14,534 nt of DNA from Deinococcus sp. (GCA_025351205.1 JANXWI010000216.1:1-14534), one strand, 5' to 3'. Positions 6,987 through 14,473 are shown, numbered from the stretch's first letter. Notes: a model not told the origin generated them from the letters alone. Made by a program: numbers and translations.

Positions 6987-7001
6987 ATCACAAAATATCA
7001 C
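6987..7001 (+). promoter_or_regulatory. Operator-like motif on the kinase side (copy 2)
   Basis: The plus strand reads ATCACAAAATATCAC, identical to copy 1 at 14 of 15 positions but in the opposite orientation, so each copy faces the gene it precedes. It contains a direct repeat ATCACA/ATCACA ten bases apart and sits in an AT-rich island about 146 bases before the kinase start. I infer that the DeoR-type repressor binds here to control the ribulokinase and glycolate oxidase genes. Confidence 0.5.
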
Positions 7002-7147
7002 ATCATCAGATGCTCGCTCTCCGTCTCCCAGCAATTCACTGGTCGTCCTTCGCGTCATACTGTTCAGACCATGCAGACTTTTCGGCGGCGAGCAGAGTCG
7101 TCATGAGGCGACGCAGACGCCGCTCCGGTCAGGAGGCCCCGACCCCG

Positions 7148-9016
7148 ATGTCCATTTCAAACAGCGGTCCCCCGTTCAGTGCCGCTCACAGCCCCGGTCC
7201 TGCCCGCAACTCCAGTCCCGCACCCCACGCGCAGCAGGAATCTGGCCCATATGCCACCGGCCTGGACTCTTCCATCGGCCTGGACTCTTCCACTGGCCTG
7301 GACTGTCTCATCGGCCTGGATTACGGTACCGAGTCTGCCCGCGCCGTCCTGCTGCGCCTGGGGAGCCGTGAGGTGCTGGCCTGCGCCGTCCACCGCTACC
7401 GCCACGGCGTGATTGAGCGCGAGCTGCATGGTCAGCCGCTGCCTCGTACGTTTGCGCTGCAAGACGCGGACGACTATCTGGAGGCCGCCGCCGACCTGCT
7501 GAGGCAGGTGGGAGCCGCGCTGCCCGCCGGGGCACAGCTCGCGGGCCTGGGCGTGGCGTTCACCTCCAGCACGCCCCTGCCCGTGACCGTCCAGGGTGAG
7601 CCGCTGTCGCGCCTGTATCCCGGCGAGGCGCACGCCCACGTCAAGCTCTGGAAACACCGTGCCGGGGCCGAACACACCCGGCAGTTCGCGGCCCTGGACG
7701 ACCTGGAGTACTACGGTGGGAGATCGTCGCCGGAATGGCTGCCCGCCAAGGCGGCGGAACTGGCTCACGAGGCGCCGCAGCTGTGGGCGCAGACCGCCCG
7801 CTTCGTGGAGGCTGGAGACTGGCTGGTGGCCCAGCTGTGCGGGGAACCTGGAATTGAGGCCCGCAGCACCAGCCACGCCGGATACAAGGCCCATTACCGC
7901 CGGGGGCAATACCCGGACGAAGTGCGGAACAGGCTCGCCGGGCGGCTGGGCAATGAAGCGCTGCTGGGCATCGGGACGGCGGCTGGCCGCCTGAGCGCTT
8001 CCTGGCAGGCTCGCACCGGCCTGCCCAACCGCCCCCTGGTCGCCGCCTCGGCCATCGACGCGCACGCGGCGGCCCTGGGGCTGGGGCTGATCCAGGACGG
8101 CGAGTTGACCGCAATTCTGGGCACCTCCGCCTGTTACATGATGTCCAGTGCCCGGGAGCGGGCCACAGCGGGCATCTGCGGCGTGGTGGAGGGCGGCATC
8201 GTGCCGGGGCTGTACGGCTACGAAGCCGGGCAGGCCGGGTTCGGCGACATGCTGACCTGGTTCGTGCGGACCTTTCCGGCCACACCGGGGTGCAGCGAGG
8301 CCGAGAGCTTTGAACATTACAACGCGCTCGCCTCGCGTCTGCGTCCCGGCGAACACGGCCTGCTGGGCCTGGACTGGTTCAACGGCTGCCGCACGCCCCT
8401 GGACCGGGGCGATTTGAGCGGCCTGCTGCTGGGCTACAGCACCACCACCACGCTGGGCGACACCTACCGTGCCCTGCTCGAAAGCCTGTGCTTCGGGGCC
8501 AGGAGGGTGCTGGACACCTTCGGGGCCGCCGGCGTGCAGCCGGGCCGCCTGGTCTTGACCGGCGGCCTGAGCGAGCGTCACCCGCTGCTGGTACAGCTGC
8601 TGAGCGACGTGCTGGGGCAGAACATCGAGGTGTCGCAGGCCGATCACGCCTCGGCGCGCGGCGCGGCCATCCACGCCGCCGTGGCCTGTGGCCTGTGTGC
8701 AGACTTCACGGAGGCGACCGAGCAGTTTGCGGACCGCCGCACCCGGCACGTCACGCCCGATCTGAACAGTCACGCCGTGTACCAGACGCTCTACCGGGCG
8801 TATCTGACGCTCAGCGGCCTGCTGGCCTCCAGCGGCGTCATGAAGCAGGTGCAGGACCTGGCCTCGGAGGTGCGGGCCTCTGGTGCCGGAGCGTCCAGCA
8901 CCGGGTTGTCAGACACCGGGGCATCTGGCGACGTGAGTTCTGGCACTCTTGAGACCGGCGCTGACGTGCCTGCTTCCGGGCATTCTCAGCACCCCGGGGC
9001 GGGGGTCAATCCATGA
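7148..9016 (+). CDS. araB: Ribulokinase, FGGY family (AraB type)
   Basis: This 622-residue carbohydrate kinase should phosphorylate a 2-ketopentose with ATP. AraB-type landmarks appear in order: GLDYGTESARAVLL (56-69), YYGGRSSPEWLPAK, SHAGYKAHY, the catalytic aspartate D304 in SAIDAHAAAL, ILGTSACY, GYEAGQAGFGDMLTWF, GLDWFNGCRTP, and the ATP-site LTGGL with a late SARGAAIHAA. AraB of E. coli accepts several ketopentoses including D-ribulose, which fits the ribitol dehydrogenase nearby. Odd points: the usual Asp of the Gly-Val-Asp-Phe-Thr segment is alanine (A137 in GVAFTSST); a 55-residue low-complexity N-terminal leader ends in a four-fold GLD repeat; and a Ser/Gly/Thr-rich tail of about 50 residues follows the fold. 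Start: ATG at 7148 has AGGAGG 11 bases upstream. The frame open to 6920 runs through the control region and is unlikely to be translated. An L-ribulokinase or D-ribulokinase role cannot be separated by eye. Confidence 0.82.
   Translation: MSISNSGPPFSAAHSPGPARNSSPAPHAQQESGPYATGLDSSIGLDSSTGLDCLIGLDYGTESARAVLLRLGSREVLACAVHRYRHGVIERELHGQPLPRTFALQDADDYLEAAADLLRQVGAALPAGAQLAGLGVAFTSSTPLPVTVQGEPLSRLYPGEAHAHVKLWKHRAGAEHTRQFAALDDLEYYGGRSSPEWLPAKAAELAHEAPQLWAQTARFVEAGDWLVAQLCGEPGIEARSTSHAGYKAHYRRGQYPDEVRNRLAGRLGNEALLGIGTAAGRLSASWQARTGLPNRPLVAASAIDAHAAALGLGLIQDGELTAILGTSACYMMSSARERATAGICGVVEGGIVPGLYGYEAGQAGFGDMLTWFVRTFPATPGCSEAESFEHYNALASRLRPGEHGLLGLDWFNGCRTPLDRGDLSGLLLGYSTTTTLGDTYRALLESLCFGARRVLDTFGAAGVQPGRLVLTGGLSERHPLLVQLLSDVLGQNIEVSQADHASARGAAIHAAVACGLCADFTEATEQFADRRTRHVTPDLNSHAVYQTLYRAYLTLSGLLASSGVMKQVQDLASEVRASGAGASSTGLSDTGASGDVSSGTLETGADVPASGHSQHPGAGVNP
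7259..7330 (+). repeat. Four tandem 18-bp units encoding GLD hexapeptides
   Basis: Four consecutive 18-base units start with GGCCTGGA(C/T) at 7259, 7277, 7295 and 7313 and encode GLDSSI, GLDSST, GLDCLI and GLDYGT. Units one and two are nearly identical and the copies diverge towards the fourth. The fourth is the real phosphate-binding strand of the kinase, so the preceding copies look like in-frame duplications of the start of the conserved fold. Confidence 0.85.
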
Positions 9017-9080
9017 TTTCAGCGCGTTCGACAGCCGTTTCACGCGCCCATCTGCACCCCGCCCCACCCGAGGTCTCCCC

Positions 9081-10370
9081 TTGAAGAACGACGTCGCTCT
9101 CCACCACCCAGACGCGCAGGGTCAGCTGATGGCCCACGCCATCGACGCCTGCGTCCACTGCGGCTTTTGTCTGCCCGCCTGCCCCACCTATCAGCTGCTG
9201 GGCGACGAGATGGACAGCCCGCGTGGCCGGATTATTCTGATGAAAGAGGTGCTGGAGGGAGAGCTGCCGCTGTTCGAGGCCGCCGCGCACCTGGACCGTT
9301 GCCTGGGCTGCGTGGGCTGCGTCACCGCCTGCCCCAGCGGCGTGCCCTACGGCGAGCTGATCACCAGTTTCCGGGGCTGGGCTGAGCCGCAGCGTGAACG
9401 CCCCGTGATTCAGAAGATCGTCCGCGCCGGGGTGCTGACCATGCTGCCGCGCCCTGGCCTGTTCCGGGCCGCCGCAGTGATGGGCAAATTTGCCAAGCCG
9501 CTTTCTCCGCTGCTGCCCCAGGTGCTGCGCGCGCCGCTGGACCTGCTGCCGGGCAGCCTGGAGGCCACGCAGCCCAGCCCGGCCTTCACCCCGGCGCAGG
9601 GCCTGAAACGGGGCCGGGTGGCCTTCCTGGTCGGCTGCGCCCAGCAGGTGCTGACGCCCAACTTCAACGCCGCCACCCTGCGCGTGTTGAGCAGAAACGG
9701 CGTGGAGGTGGTGGTGCCGGAAGCTCAGGGCTGCTGCGGCGCGGCGGCGATGCACACCGGGGCCAGGGCGCTGGCACTGGCCCAGGCGCGGCGCAACCTG
9801 GGCGCGTTCGACCCGGGCGACAGCTCCATGTCCGGCGTGGACGCCGTGATATCCAACGCGGCGGGCTGCGGCGCTGGCCTGATGGAGTACCCGATGCTGC
9901 TGGCCGGAGAGGGCGCGGCAGACGAGACTCGGGCAGCGGCGCTGGCGGGCAAGGTGCGCGACGTCAGCGTCTACCTGGCCGAGCTTGGCAGCCTGGAACC
10001 ATTCATGCCGACCTCGCGGCCCATCACCGTGGCGTACCACGACGCCTGTCACCTGGCGCACGCGCAGGGAGTGAAGGCCGAGCCGCGCGAACTGATACGC
10101 AGCATTCCCGGCGTGACGCTGGCCGAGGTCAAGCAGGGCGACCTGTGCTGCGGGTCGGCGGGCACCTACAACATCGAGCAGCCGGAGCTGGCAGGCCAGT
10201 TGGGCGACCTGAAGGCCAGAAACGTGATCGCCACCGGCGCAGACTACGTGGTGAGCGGCAACGTGGGCTGTCATACCCAGCTTCAGAGCCACCTGGCGCG
10301 GCTGGGCAGCCCCATCCGGGTGCTGCACACCATCGAACTGCTGGACCTGGCCTACCGGGGGGAACTGTAA
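9081..10370 (+). CDS. glcF: Glycolate oxidase iron-sulfur subunit GlcF
   Basis: This 429-residue electron-transfer subunit of the membrane-associated glycolate oxidase passes electrons from the flavin subunits to the quinone pool. Two 4Fe-4S ferredoxin motifs are intact: C24, C27, C30, C34 (ACVHCGFCLPACP) and C74, C77, C80, C84 (RCLGCVGCVTACP). Two cysteine-rich CCG domains follow, with GCCGAAAMHTG and GCGAGLMEY in the first and YHDACHLAHAQGV and DLCCGSAGTYN in the second. The segment CPTYQLLGDE-D-PRGRI is shared with E. coli GlcF. Start: I choose TTG at 9081, with GAGG eight bases upstream, giving about the right N-terminus. The frame extends to an ATG at 8949 inside the kinase gene, but the added residues are not GlcF-like. 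It lies 64 bases after the kinase stop and two bases before glcD. Confidence 0.92.
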   Translation: MKNDVALHHPDAQGQLMAHAIDACVHCGFCLPACPTYQLLGDEMDSPRGRIILMKEVLEGELPLFEAAAHLDRCLGCVGCVTACPSGVPYGELITSFRGWAEPQRERPVIQKIVRAGVLTMLPRPGLFRAAAVMGKFAKPLSPLLPQVLRAPLDLLPGSLEATQPSPAFTPAQGLKRGRVAFLVGCAQQVLTPNFNAATLRVLSRNGVEVVVPEAQGCCGAAAMHTGARALALAQARRNLGAFDPGDSSMSGVDAVISNAAGCGAGLMEYPMLLAGEGAADETRAAALAGKVRDVSVYLAELGSLEPFMPTSRPITVAYHDACHLAHAQGVKAEPRELIRSIPGVTLAEVKQGDLCCGSAGTYNIEQPELAGQLGDLKARNVIATGADYVVSGNVGCHTQLQSHLARLGSPIRVLHTIELLDLAYRGEL

Positions 10371-10372
10371 CC

Positions 10373-11812
10373 ATGAGCATGCAGTCTATGAACAGCAGGA
10401 GCAAAACAGGCGTGAATTCCGCGCCTCACCCGCTAGCCGCCGAGCTGACCCGGCTGCTGGGGGCGCACAAGGTGCTGAGCAGCAGTGGCGAGCGACGGAT
10501 GTACTCCTACGACGCCATCGTGATGGGCGTGGTGCCGGTGTGCGTGGTGCTGCCCGAATCCACCACCGACGTGGTGCTGGCCGTGCGGGCGGCCAACGCG
10601 GCGGGTATTCCCATCGTCGGGCGCGGAGCGGCCAGCGGCCTGAGCGGCGGCGCGGCCCCCACGGTGCCGTCTCTGGTGCTGTCGTTTACCCGCATGACGC
10701 AGCTGAGCATCGACCCGGCGAGGCGCGAGGCCACCGCACAGGCGGGCGTCATCACGGCAGCGGTCAGCGAGGCGGCCCGGCCCCACGGGCTGGTGTATCC
10801 GCCCGACCCGGCCAGTTTCCGCACCAGCACCATCGGCGGCAACCTGGCCGAGAACGCGGGCGGGCCGATGTGCTTCAAGTACGGCGTGAGCGGCGACTAC
10901 GTGAAGGCGCTTGAATATGTGGACGCAGGCGGCGAGGTGCATCAGCTGACCCGTGACGCCTACGACCTGGCGGGGCTATTGATCGGCTCCGAGGGCACGC
11001 TGGGCCTGATCACATCAGCAAGGTTGCGCCTGAGCACCCCGGCCCGCTTCACCCGCACCCTGATGAGCAGCTTCCCGACTGTCGGGCAGGCGGCAGAGGC
11101 GGTCAGCAGCGCGATTGCTGCCGGGGCCGTACCCGCCAAGCTGGAATTCATGGACCGGGCCTGCGTCAACGCCATCGAGGACTTCCTGCACGTCGGGCTG
11201 CCCAGAGACGCGGGCGCGGTGCTGCTGGTCGACACCGATGGCGACGACCTGGAAACAGTCGAAGAGGAACTGGCGTTGGTCGAGGCCGCCTGCCAGTCGA
11301 GCAGTGGGCAGGTGCGCCGGGCGGCCACCGACGCCGAGGCGGTGAGTCTGTGGCAGGCCCGCCGCAGCGTCTCGCCCGCCCTGGGGCGCATCCGGCCCCA
11401 GCGCATGAACGAGGACATCGTGGTGCCGCGCAGCGTGCTGAGCGAGGTGGTGCGCGAGATCGAGGCGCTGGGCAAGGCTTCGGGGCTGAACGTGGTGCAG
11501 TTCGGGCACATCGGCGACGGTAACCTGCATCCCAACATCCTGTTCGATCCGCGCACCGAGAGCGAGGAGGCGGTCCACCAGTTGGCCCAGCAGATTGCCA
11601 GCGTGGCGATCCGGCACGGCGGAGTGTTGAGCGGCGAACACGGCATCGGCAGCATGAAGGTGCCGTTCATGGCCGAGGCGATTGATCCGGTCACGCTGGC
11701 CGTGCTGCGGGACGTGAAGGCCGCGCTGGACCCCGAGGGGCGTCTGAATCCCGGCAAGGTGCTGCCTGATGCGGTGCAAGTCGGCGCGGCGCAGGACACA
11801 TCACATGCCTGA
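10373..11812 (+). CDS. glcD: Glycolate oxidase FAD subunit GlcD
   Basis: This 479-residue flavoprotein oxidises glycolate (or D-lactate-like 2-hydroxy acids) to glyoxylate. The N-terminal FAD_binding_4 domain shows the pyrophosphate loop PIVGRGAASGLSGGAAP, then YPPDPASFRTSTIGGNLAENAGG and the dinucleotide segment LIGSEGTLGLITSARLRL. The C-terminal FAD-oxidase domain carries FGHIGDGNLHPNI, with the active-site histidines, and SGEHGIGSMK, ending with LDPEGRLNPGKVL. Length is close to the 499 residues of E. coli GlcD. The ATG at 10373 follows the glcF stop by two bases and has GGGGGA upstream. The same frame open upstream inside glcF is incidental. Gene order F-D-E after the kinase indicates one operon. 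D-lactate dehydrogenase is the main alternative, but linked glcF and glcE favour glycolate. Confidence 0.92.
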   Translation: MSMQSMNSRSKTGVNSAPHPLAAELTRLLGAHKVLSSSGERRMYSYDAIVMGVVPVCVVLPESTTDVVLAVRAANAAGIPIVGRGAASGLSGGAAPTVPSLVLSFTRMTQLSIDPARREATAQAGVITAAVSEAARPHGLVYPPDPASFRTSTIGGNLAENAGGPMCFKYGVSGDYVKALEYVDAGGEVHQLTRDAYDLAGLLIGSEGTLGLITSARLRLSTPARFTRTLMSSFPTVGQAAEAVSSAIAAGAVPAKLEFMDRACVNAIEDFLHVGLPRDAGAVLLVDTDGDDLETVEEELALVEAACQSSSGQVRRAATDAEAVSLWQARRSVSPALGRIRPQRMNEDIVVPRSVLSEVVREIEALGKASGLNVVQFGHIGDGNLHPNILFDPRTESEEAVHQLAQQIASVAIRHGGVLSGEHGIGSMKVPFMAEAIDPVTLAVLRDVKAALDPEGRLNPGKVLPDAVQVGAAQDTSHA

Positions 11813-11820
11813 GGTTCACC

Positions 11821-12513
11821 GTGCTTGAGGTCAGCGCCGCAGACCAGTACCTGCTCGCCAGCGCCGACACGGCGCTGCTGGAAGTCTACGCCGCGCTGCC
11901 CGCCGGGCTGTACCCGCCGTTTCCGCCGGTGGAGCTGCCGGGTGGATTGGGCGGGCTGGTGTCGCGCGGGGGCTTCGCGCAGACCTTCTTCTTCGGGGCC
12001 GAGGTGCTGGGCCTGAGTTTTCTGGCCCCCAGCGGGCGGCGGGTGATGGCGGGCGGACGCACGGTCAAGAACGTGCAGGGCTATGACCTGACGCGTCCCT
12101 TCGTGGGGAGTTTCGGGGCGCTGGGACAGGCCGAGACGCTGACCCTGCGGCTGCGACCAGGGCTGTTCTCGGCCCACCACAGCAGAACAGGCACGATTAA
12201 AGAGGTCCAGGACAGCCGCGCCCGCTTTCTGTGGCAAGACGGCGAGACGCTGCACGCCTACCACTTCGGCCATAAACGCGAGGTACAGGCGGTGATGGCC
12301 GACTTCGGCGGCGCGCCTCACCACGGCACGGCGCTCGACTACCGCCCCCGCTTTCCGGGCGGCATGGGGGTAGATGACAGCGCCAGTTCAGCCGATACAG
12401 GGCCGGACGGTGTGAGGCTGCGGGACCGCCGTTTCGGCTGGGCCGATTTGGAAAGTGGCGGCGTCATGCCCCCGGTCCCGCCGCTGTTCGCAAAGCTGGC
12501 CGCTCGCCTGTGA
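11821..12513 (+). CDS. glcE: Compact glycolate oxidase subunit GlcE
   Basis: This 230-residue protein aligns with the middle of GlcE (about 350 residues in E. coli). Shared landmarks are the LASADTALLEV strand, GGLGGLVSRGG, the core TVKNVQGYDLTRPFVGSFGALG that corresponds to MKNVAGYDLSRLMVGSYGCLG, and a late PPLFAKLAARL near the usual end. It lacks the first 50-60 residues, including the pyrophosphate loop expected to hold FAD, and much of the C-terminal half. Start: GTG at 11821 with GAGG seven bases upstream. The same frame has a stop at 11767-11769, so no longer N-terminus is available in this frame. It begins eight bases after glcD and ends against the convergent exporter gene. It probably serves as a reduced partner of GlcD and GlcF. 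Degeneration towards a pseudogene is possible, but the clean start and frame argue against it. Confidence 0.78.
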   Translation: MLEVSAADQYLLASADTALLEVYAALPAGLYPPFPPVELPGGLGGLVSRGGFAQTFFFGAEVLGLSFLAPSGRRVMAGGRTVKNVQGYDLTRPFVGSFGALGQAETLTLRLRPGLFSAHHSRTGTIKEVQDSRARFLWQDGETLHAYHFGHKREVQAVMADFGGAPHHGTALDYRPRFPGGMGVDDSASSADTGPDGVRLRDRRFGWADLESGGVMPPVPPLFAKLAARL

Positions 12514-12523
12514 GGCGGGTTTT
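12505..12523 (+). terminator. Small terminator-like hairpin at the end of glcE
   Basis: CGCCT (12505-12509) and AGGCG (12513-12517) form a five-base stem with a three-base loop that includes the glcE stop codon, followed by GGTTTT. A second weak stem, CGGG with CCCG, overlaps it. The stem is short, so termination may be only partial. It is nevertheless well placed between two convergent genes that end 31 bases apart. Confidence 0.45.
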
Positions 12524-12544
12524 CAGGCCCGTCTTGTCTGCCAG

Positions 12545-14473
12545 TCAGTCGCTGTATCCGCTCGCCTGGAGCCGGTAGAGCGCCGCGTACCTGCCGTTGT
12601 GCTCCAGCAGCTGGGCGTGAGAACCGCTCTCGACCACGCGCCCGCCGCCCAGCACCACGATCTTGTCGGCCAGCCGCACCGTCGAGAAGCGGTGCGAGAT
12701 GATGACCGTGATGCGCTCCCCGGCCTGTTCGCGTAGGCGAGCCACGGTCTCGAATTCCGAGGCGGCGTCGAGGGCGGCGGTGGGTTCGTCGAACACCAGC
12801 AGCGAGGCTTGGCGGTAGTACAGCCGCGCCAGGGCGACCTTCTGCCACTGCCCGCCCGACAGCTGCCTGCCGCCGCTGAACATGCGGCCCAGCAGGGTGT
12901 CGTAGCCGCCCGGAAGCTTGCTCAGAAAGGCGTCCGCGCCTGACTGGCCTGCGGCCTGCCGCACCTGCTCGCCGCCCACACCGGTTCCAGTTTGAATGTC
13001 ACTCTTACTCCCATCAGCGGCACCCTCGCTGCCCAGCGCCACGTTGTCGCGGGCGCTCAGCTGGTACTGACCGAAATCCTGAAAGATGATGCTCATTTCA
13101 GCCTGAATGCTCCTGGCGCTGAAGCGGGCCGCGTCGAGGCCGTTGAGCAGAATCCGTCCTCCGGTGGGCTGAAACAGCCGCGTCAGCAGCTTGATGGCCG
13201 TGGTCTTCCCTGCTCCGTTCTCGCCGACCAGCGCCAGTGCCTGCCCCCGCCGCACCGAGAAGCTCAGGCCGCTCAGCACGTCTGTGCCGGTCAGCGGGTA
13301 GCTGAAACTCACATCCTCGAATTCCACCGTCTCTATCGGCCCCTGCCAGACCTCCCCGGCGTCCAGGTCGCGGGCGGGCAGTTCCAGGAACTCGAACAGG
13401 TTCCTGATGTACAGCAGATTCTGATAGATGCCGCTCACGCCCGACAGCAGGCTGGAAAACTGCCCCTGCACCTGTACGATACCCAGCGCGAACAGCGAAA
13501 AGTCGCCCACCGTGATCTCGCCCCGTGCGGCGCGGGCCAGCACCCCCAGCGTGGCGAGGCCCACCAGGACGGCGGACAGCAGCGAGGCAAGGAGCGTCCA
13601 GGCGTTGCGGCGCTGCACCAGCGGCACCAGCTGGGCACGAAACTTGAGGTAATACTCCTGCCAGCGGGCGATCAGGTACGGCTCGAAGTGAAACAGCCTG
13701 ACCTCCTTGACCAGCGAGTCGGAGGTCAGCACGCTGCCCAGATAGTTCTGCACGCGGGCGTCCTGGGTACGGCGGCGCAGCATGCGGTAACTTTCGCTGC
13801 CAAACCTGCTCTGCACGAACACGCCCGGAATGCTGGCCAGCAGCACCAGGGGCAATACCAGCGGCCCCAGCCGGGCCATCAGCGCGCCCACCGAGGCCAG
13901 CGTGATGACGGCCTGGAACAGCGCGATCACCTGGGTCAGCACCCCGAGCGGGCGCGCCCCGACCTCGCGGTAGGCGTTCTGGAGGGCGTCATAGGTCTCG
14001 GAGTCCTCGAACCTCTCGACCTCCAGATTGACCGCCTTGTTCAGAATTTTAAGGGTGATGCCGTTTTGCAGGCTGTCGCCCAGCAGTTCCCGCGAGGTGT
14101 TCTGAAAGCTCCCCAGCACCGCGCCCAGCGCTCCGATGCCCACCTGGAGGCCCAGCAGCAGCGCCAGGTGGCCGTAGCCGCCCGCCGCGTCCAGCTGCCC
14201 GGTGGTGGCCTTCCCCACCGCGTCGATCAGCAGCTTGGTGGCGTACAGACCAGCGGCGGGCAGAAAGGCGCTCGTGAACGACAGCAGGGTCAGCGCGGCG
14301 GTGTGGCCGGGGCTGCTGATCCAGACCAGCCGCAGAGTGGCGAGCAAATCACTGAGCTGGGTTTTCAGGCCGGGGCTGGCCGCCTTCTCAGGAACGGGGG
14401 CCTTGGGACCGGGCGAGGACAGGTCGGGGGGACCACGGTCAGCCGGGCGGGGGGTTGGCGGCGGGTTCATCAT
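12545..14473 (-). CDS. ABC exporter half-transporter (fused membrane and ATPase domains)
   Basis: This 642-residue type-IV-fold ABC exporter subunit presumably works as a dimer. Residues 1-40 are Pro-rich and disordered. Residues about 45-350 form the six-helix membrane domain, with the coupling segment SDSLVKEVRLFHFE. The ATPase domain has Walker A GENGAGKTT (around 416-424), the Q-loop in IIFQDFGQY, signature LSGGQWQKVALAR (around 537), Walker B LLVFDEP (around 558) and switch ISHR. An insertion of roughly 15-20 residues (GSKSDIQTGTGVGG region) separates DNVALG from VRQAA in the helical part, where relatives have a short loop. The start is one of two adjacent ATGs (14473 or 14470); neither has a strong ribosome site. 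The gene is convergent with glcE and separate from the catabolic cluster. The substrate is unknown; relatives export lipids, peptides or drugs. Confidence 0.88.
   Translation of the reverse strand: MMNPPPTPRPADRGPPDLSSPGPKAPVPEKAASPGLKTQLSDLLATLRLVWISSPGHTAALTLLSFTSAFLPAAGLYATKLLIDAVGKATTGQLDAAGGYGHLALLLGLQVGIGALGAVLGSFQNTSRELLGDSLQNGITLKILNKAVNLEVERFEDSETYDALQNAYREVGARPLGVLTQVIALFQAVITLASVGALMARLGPLVLPLVLLASIPGVFVQSRFGSESYRMLRRRTQDARVQNYLGSVLTSDSLVKEVRLFHFEPYLIARWQEYYLKFRAQLVPLVQRRNAWTLLASLLSAVLVGLATLGVLARAARGEITVGDFSLFALGIVQVQGQFSSLLSGVSGIYQNLLYIRNLFEFLELPARDLDAGEVWQGPIETVEFEDVSFSYPLTGTDVLSGLSFSVRRGQALALVGENGAGKTTAIKLLTRLFQPTGGRILLNGLDAARFSARSIQAEMSIIFQDFGQYQLSARDNVALGSEGAADGSKSDIQTGTGVGGEQVRQAAGQSGADAFLSKLPGGYDTLLGRMFSGGRQLSGGQWQKVALARLYYRQASLLVFDEPTAALDAASEFETVARLREQAGERITVIISHRFSTVRLADKIVVLGGGRVVESGSHAQLLEHNGRYAALYRLQASGYSD

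Larger units (their letters stand above)
6509..7147. other. Divergent control region between the repressor and the ribulokinase
   Basis: This gene-free stretch of about 640 bases separates two divergent transcription units. It contains a strong minus-strand promoter (6691-6719), an inverted repeat (6643-6666), two copies of a shared operator-like motif (6669-6683 and 6987-7001) and a 16-base tandem duplication (6899-6930). The bases around 6660-6720 and 6950-7010 are clearly AT-richer than the surroundings, as expected for promoters. A possible weak plus-strand promoter is TGGTAA (6943-6948), 17 bases, TAGACT (6966-6971), just ahead of the second operator copy. Several short frames run through the region, but none has a ribosome site, recognisable motif or Deinococcus-like codon use. 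About 146 bases lie between the second operator copy and the kinase ATG, with no motif I recognise. Confidence 0.7.

Noticed and set aside
6920..7147. Upstream extension of the kinase (76 extra residues)
   Set aside because: It would translate through the operator-like motif and AT-rich island, has no ribosome site, and reads unlike any kinase N-terminus. The ATG at 7148 has AGGAGG upstream.
7157..8773. A 538-codon open frame antisense to the ribulokinase gene
   Set aside because: It is a shadow of a GC-rich, CTG-biased gene. The translation is rich in Gln, Arg, Gly and Val with no recognisable domain, while the sense strand encodes a clear FGGY kinase.
9006..10328. A 440-codon open frame antisense to glcF
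   Set aside because: The sense strand has intact iron-sulfur motifs. The antisense product is His/Gln/Ala-rich and without motif or ribosome site.
10960..12324. A 454-codon antisense frame across glcD and glcE
   Set aside because: It spans the junction of two well-supported genes on the other strand and shows no domain of its own.
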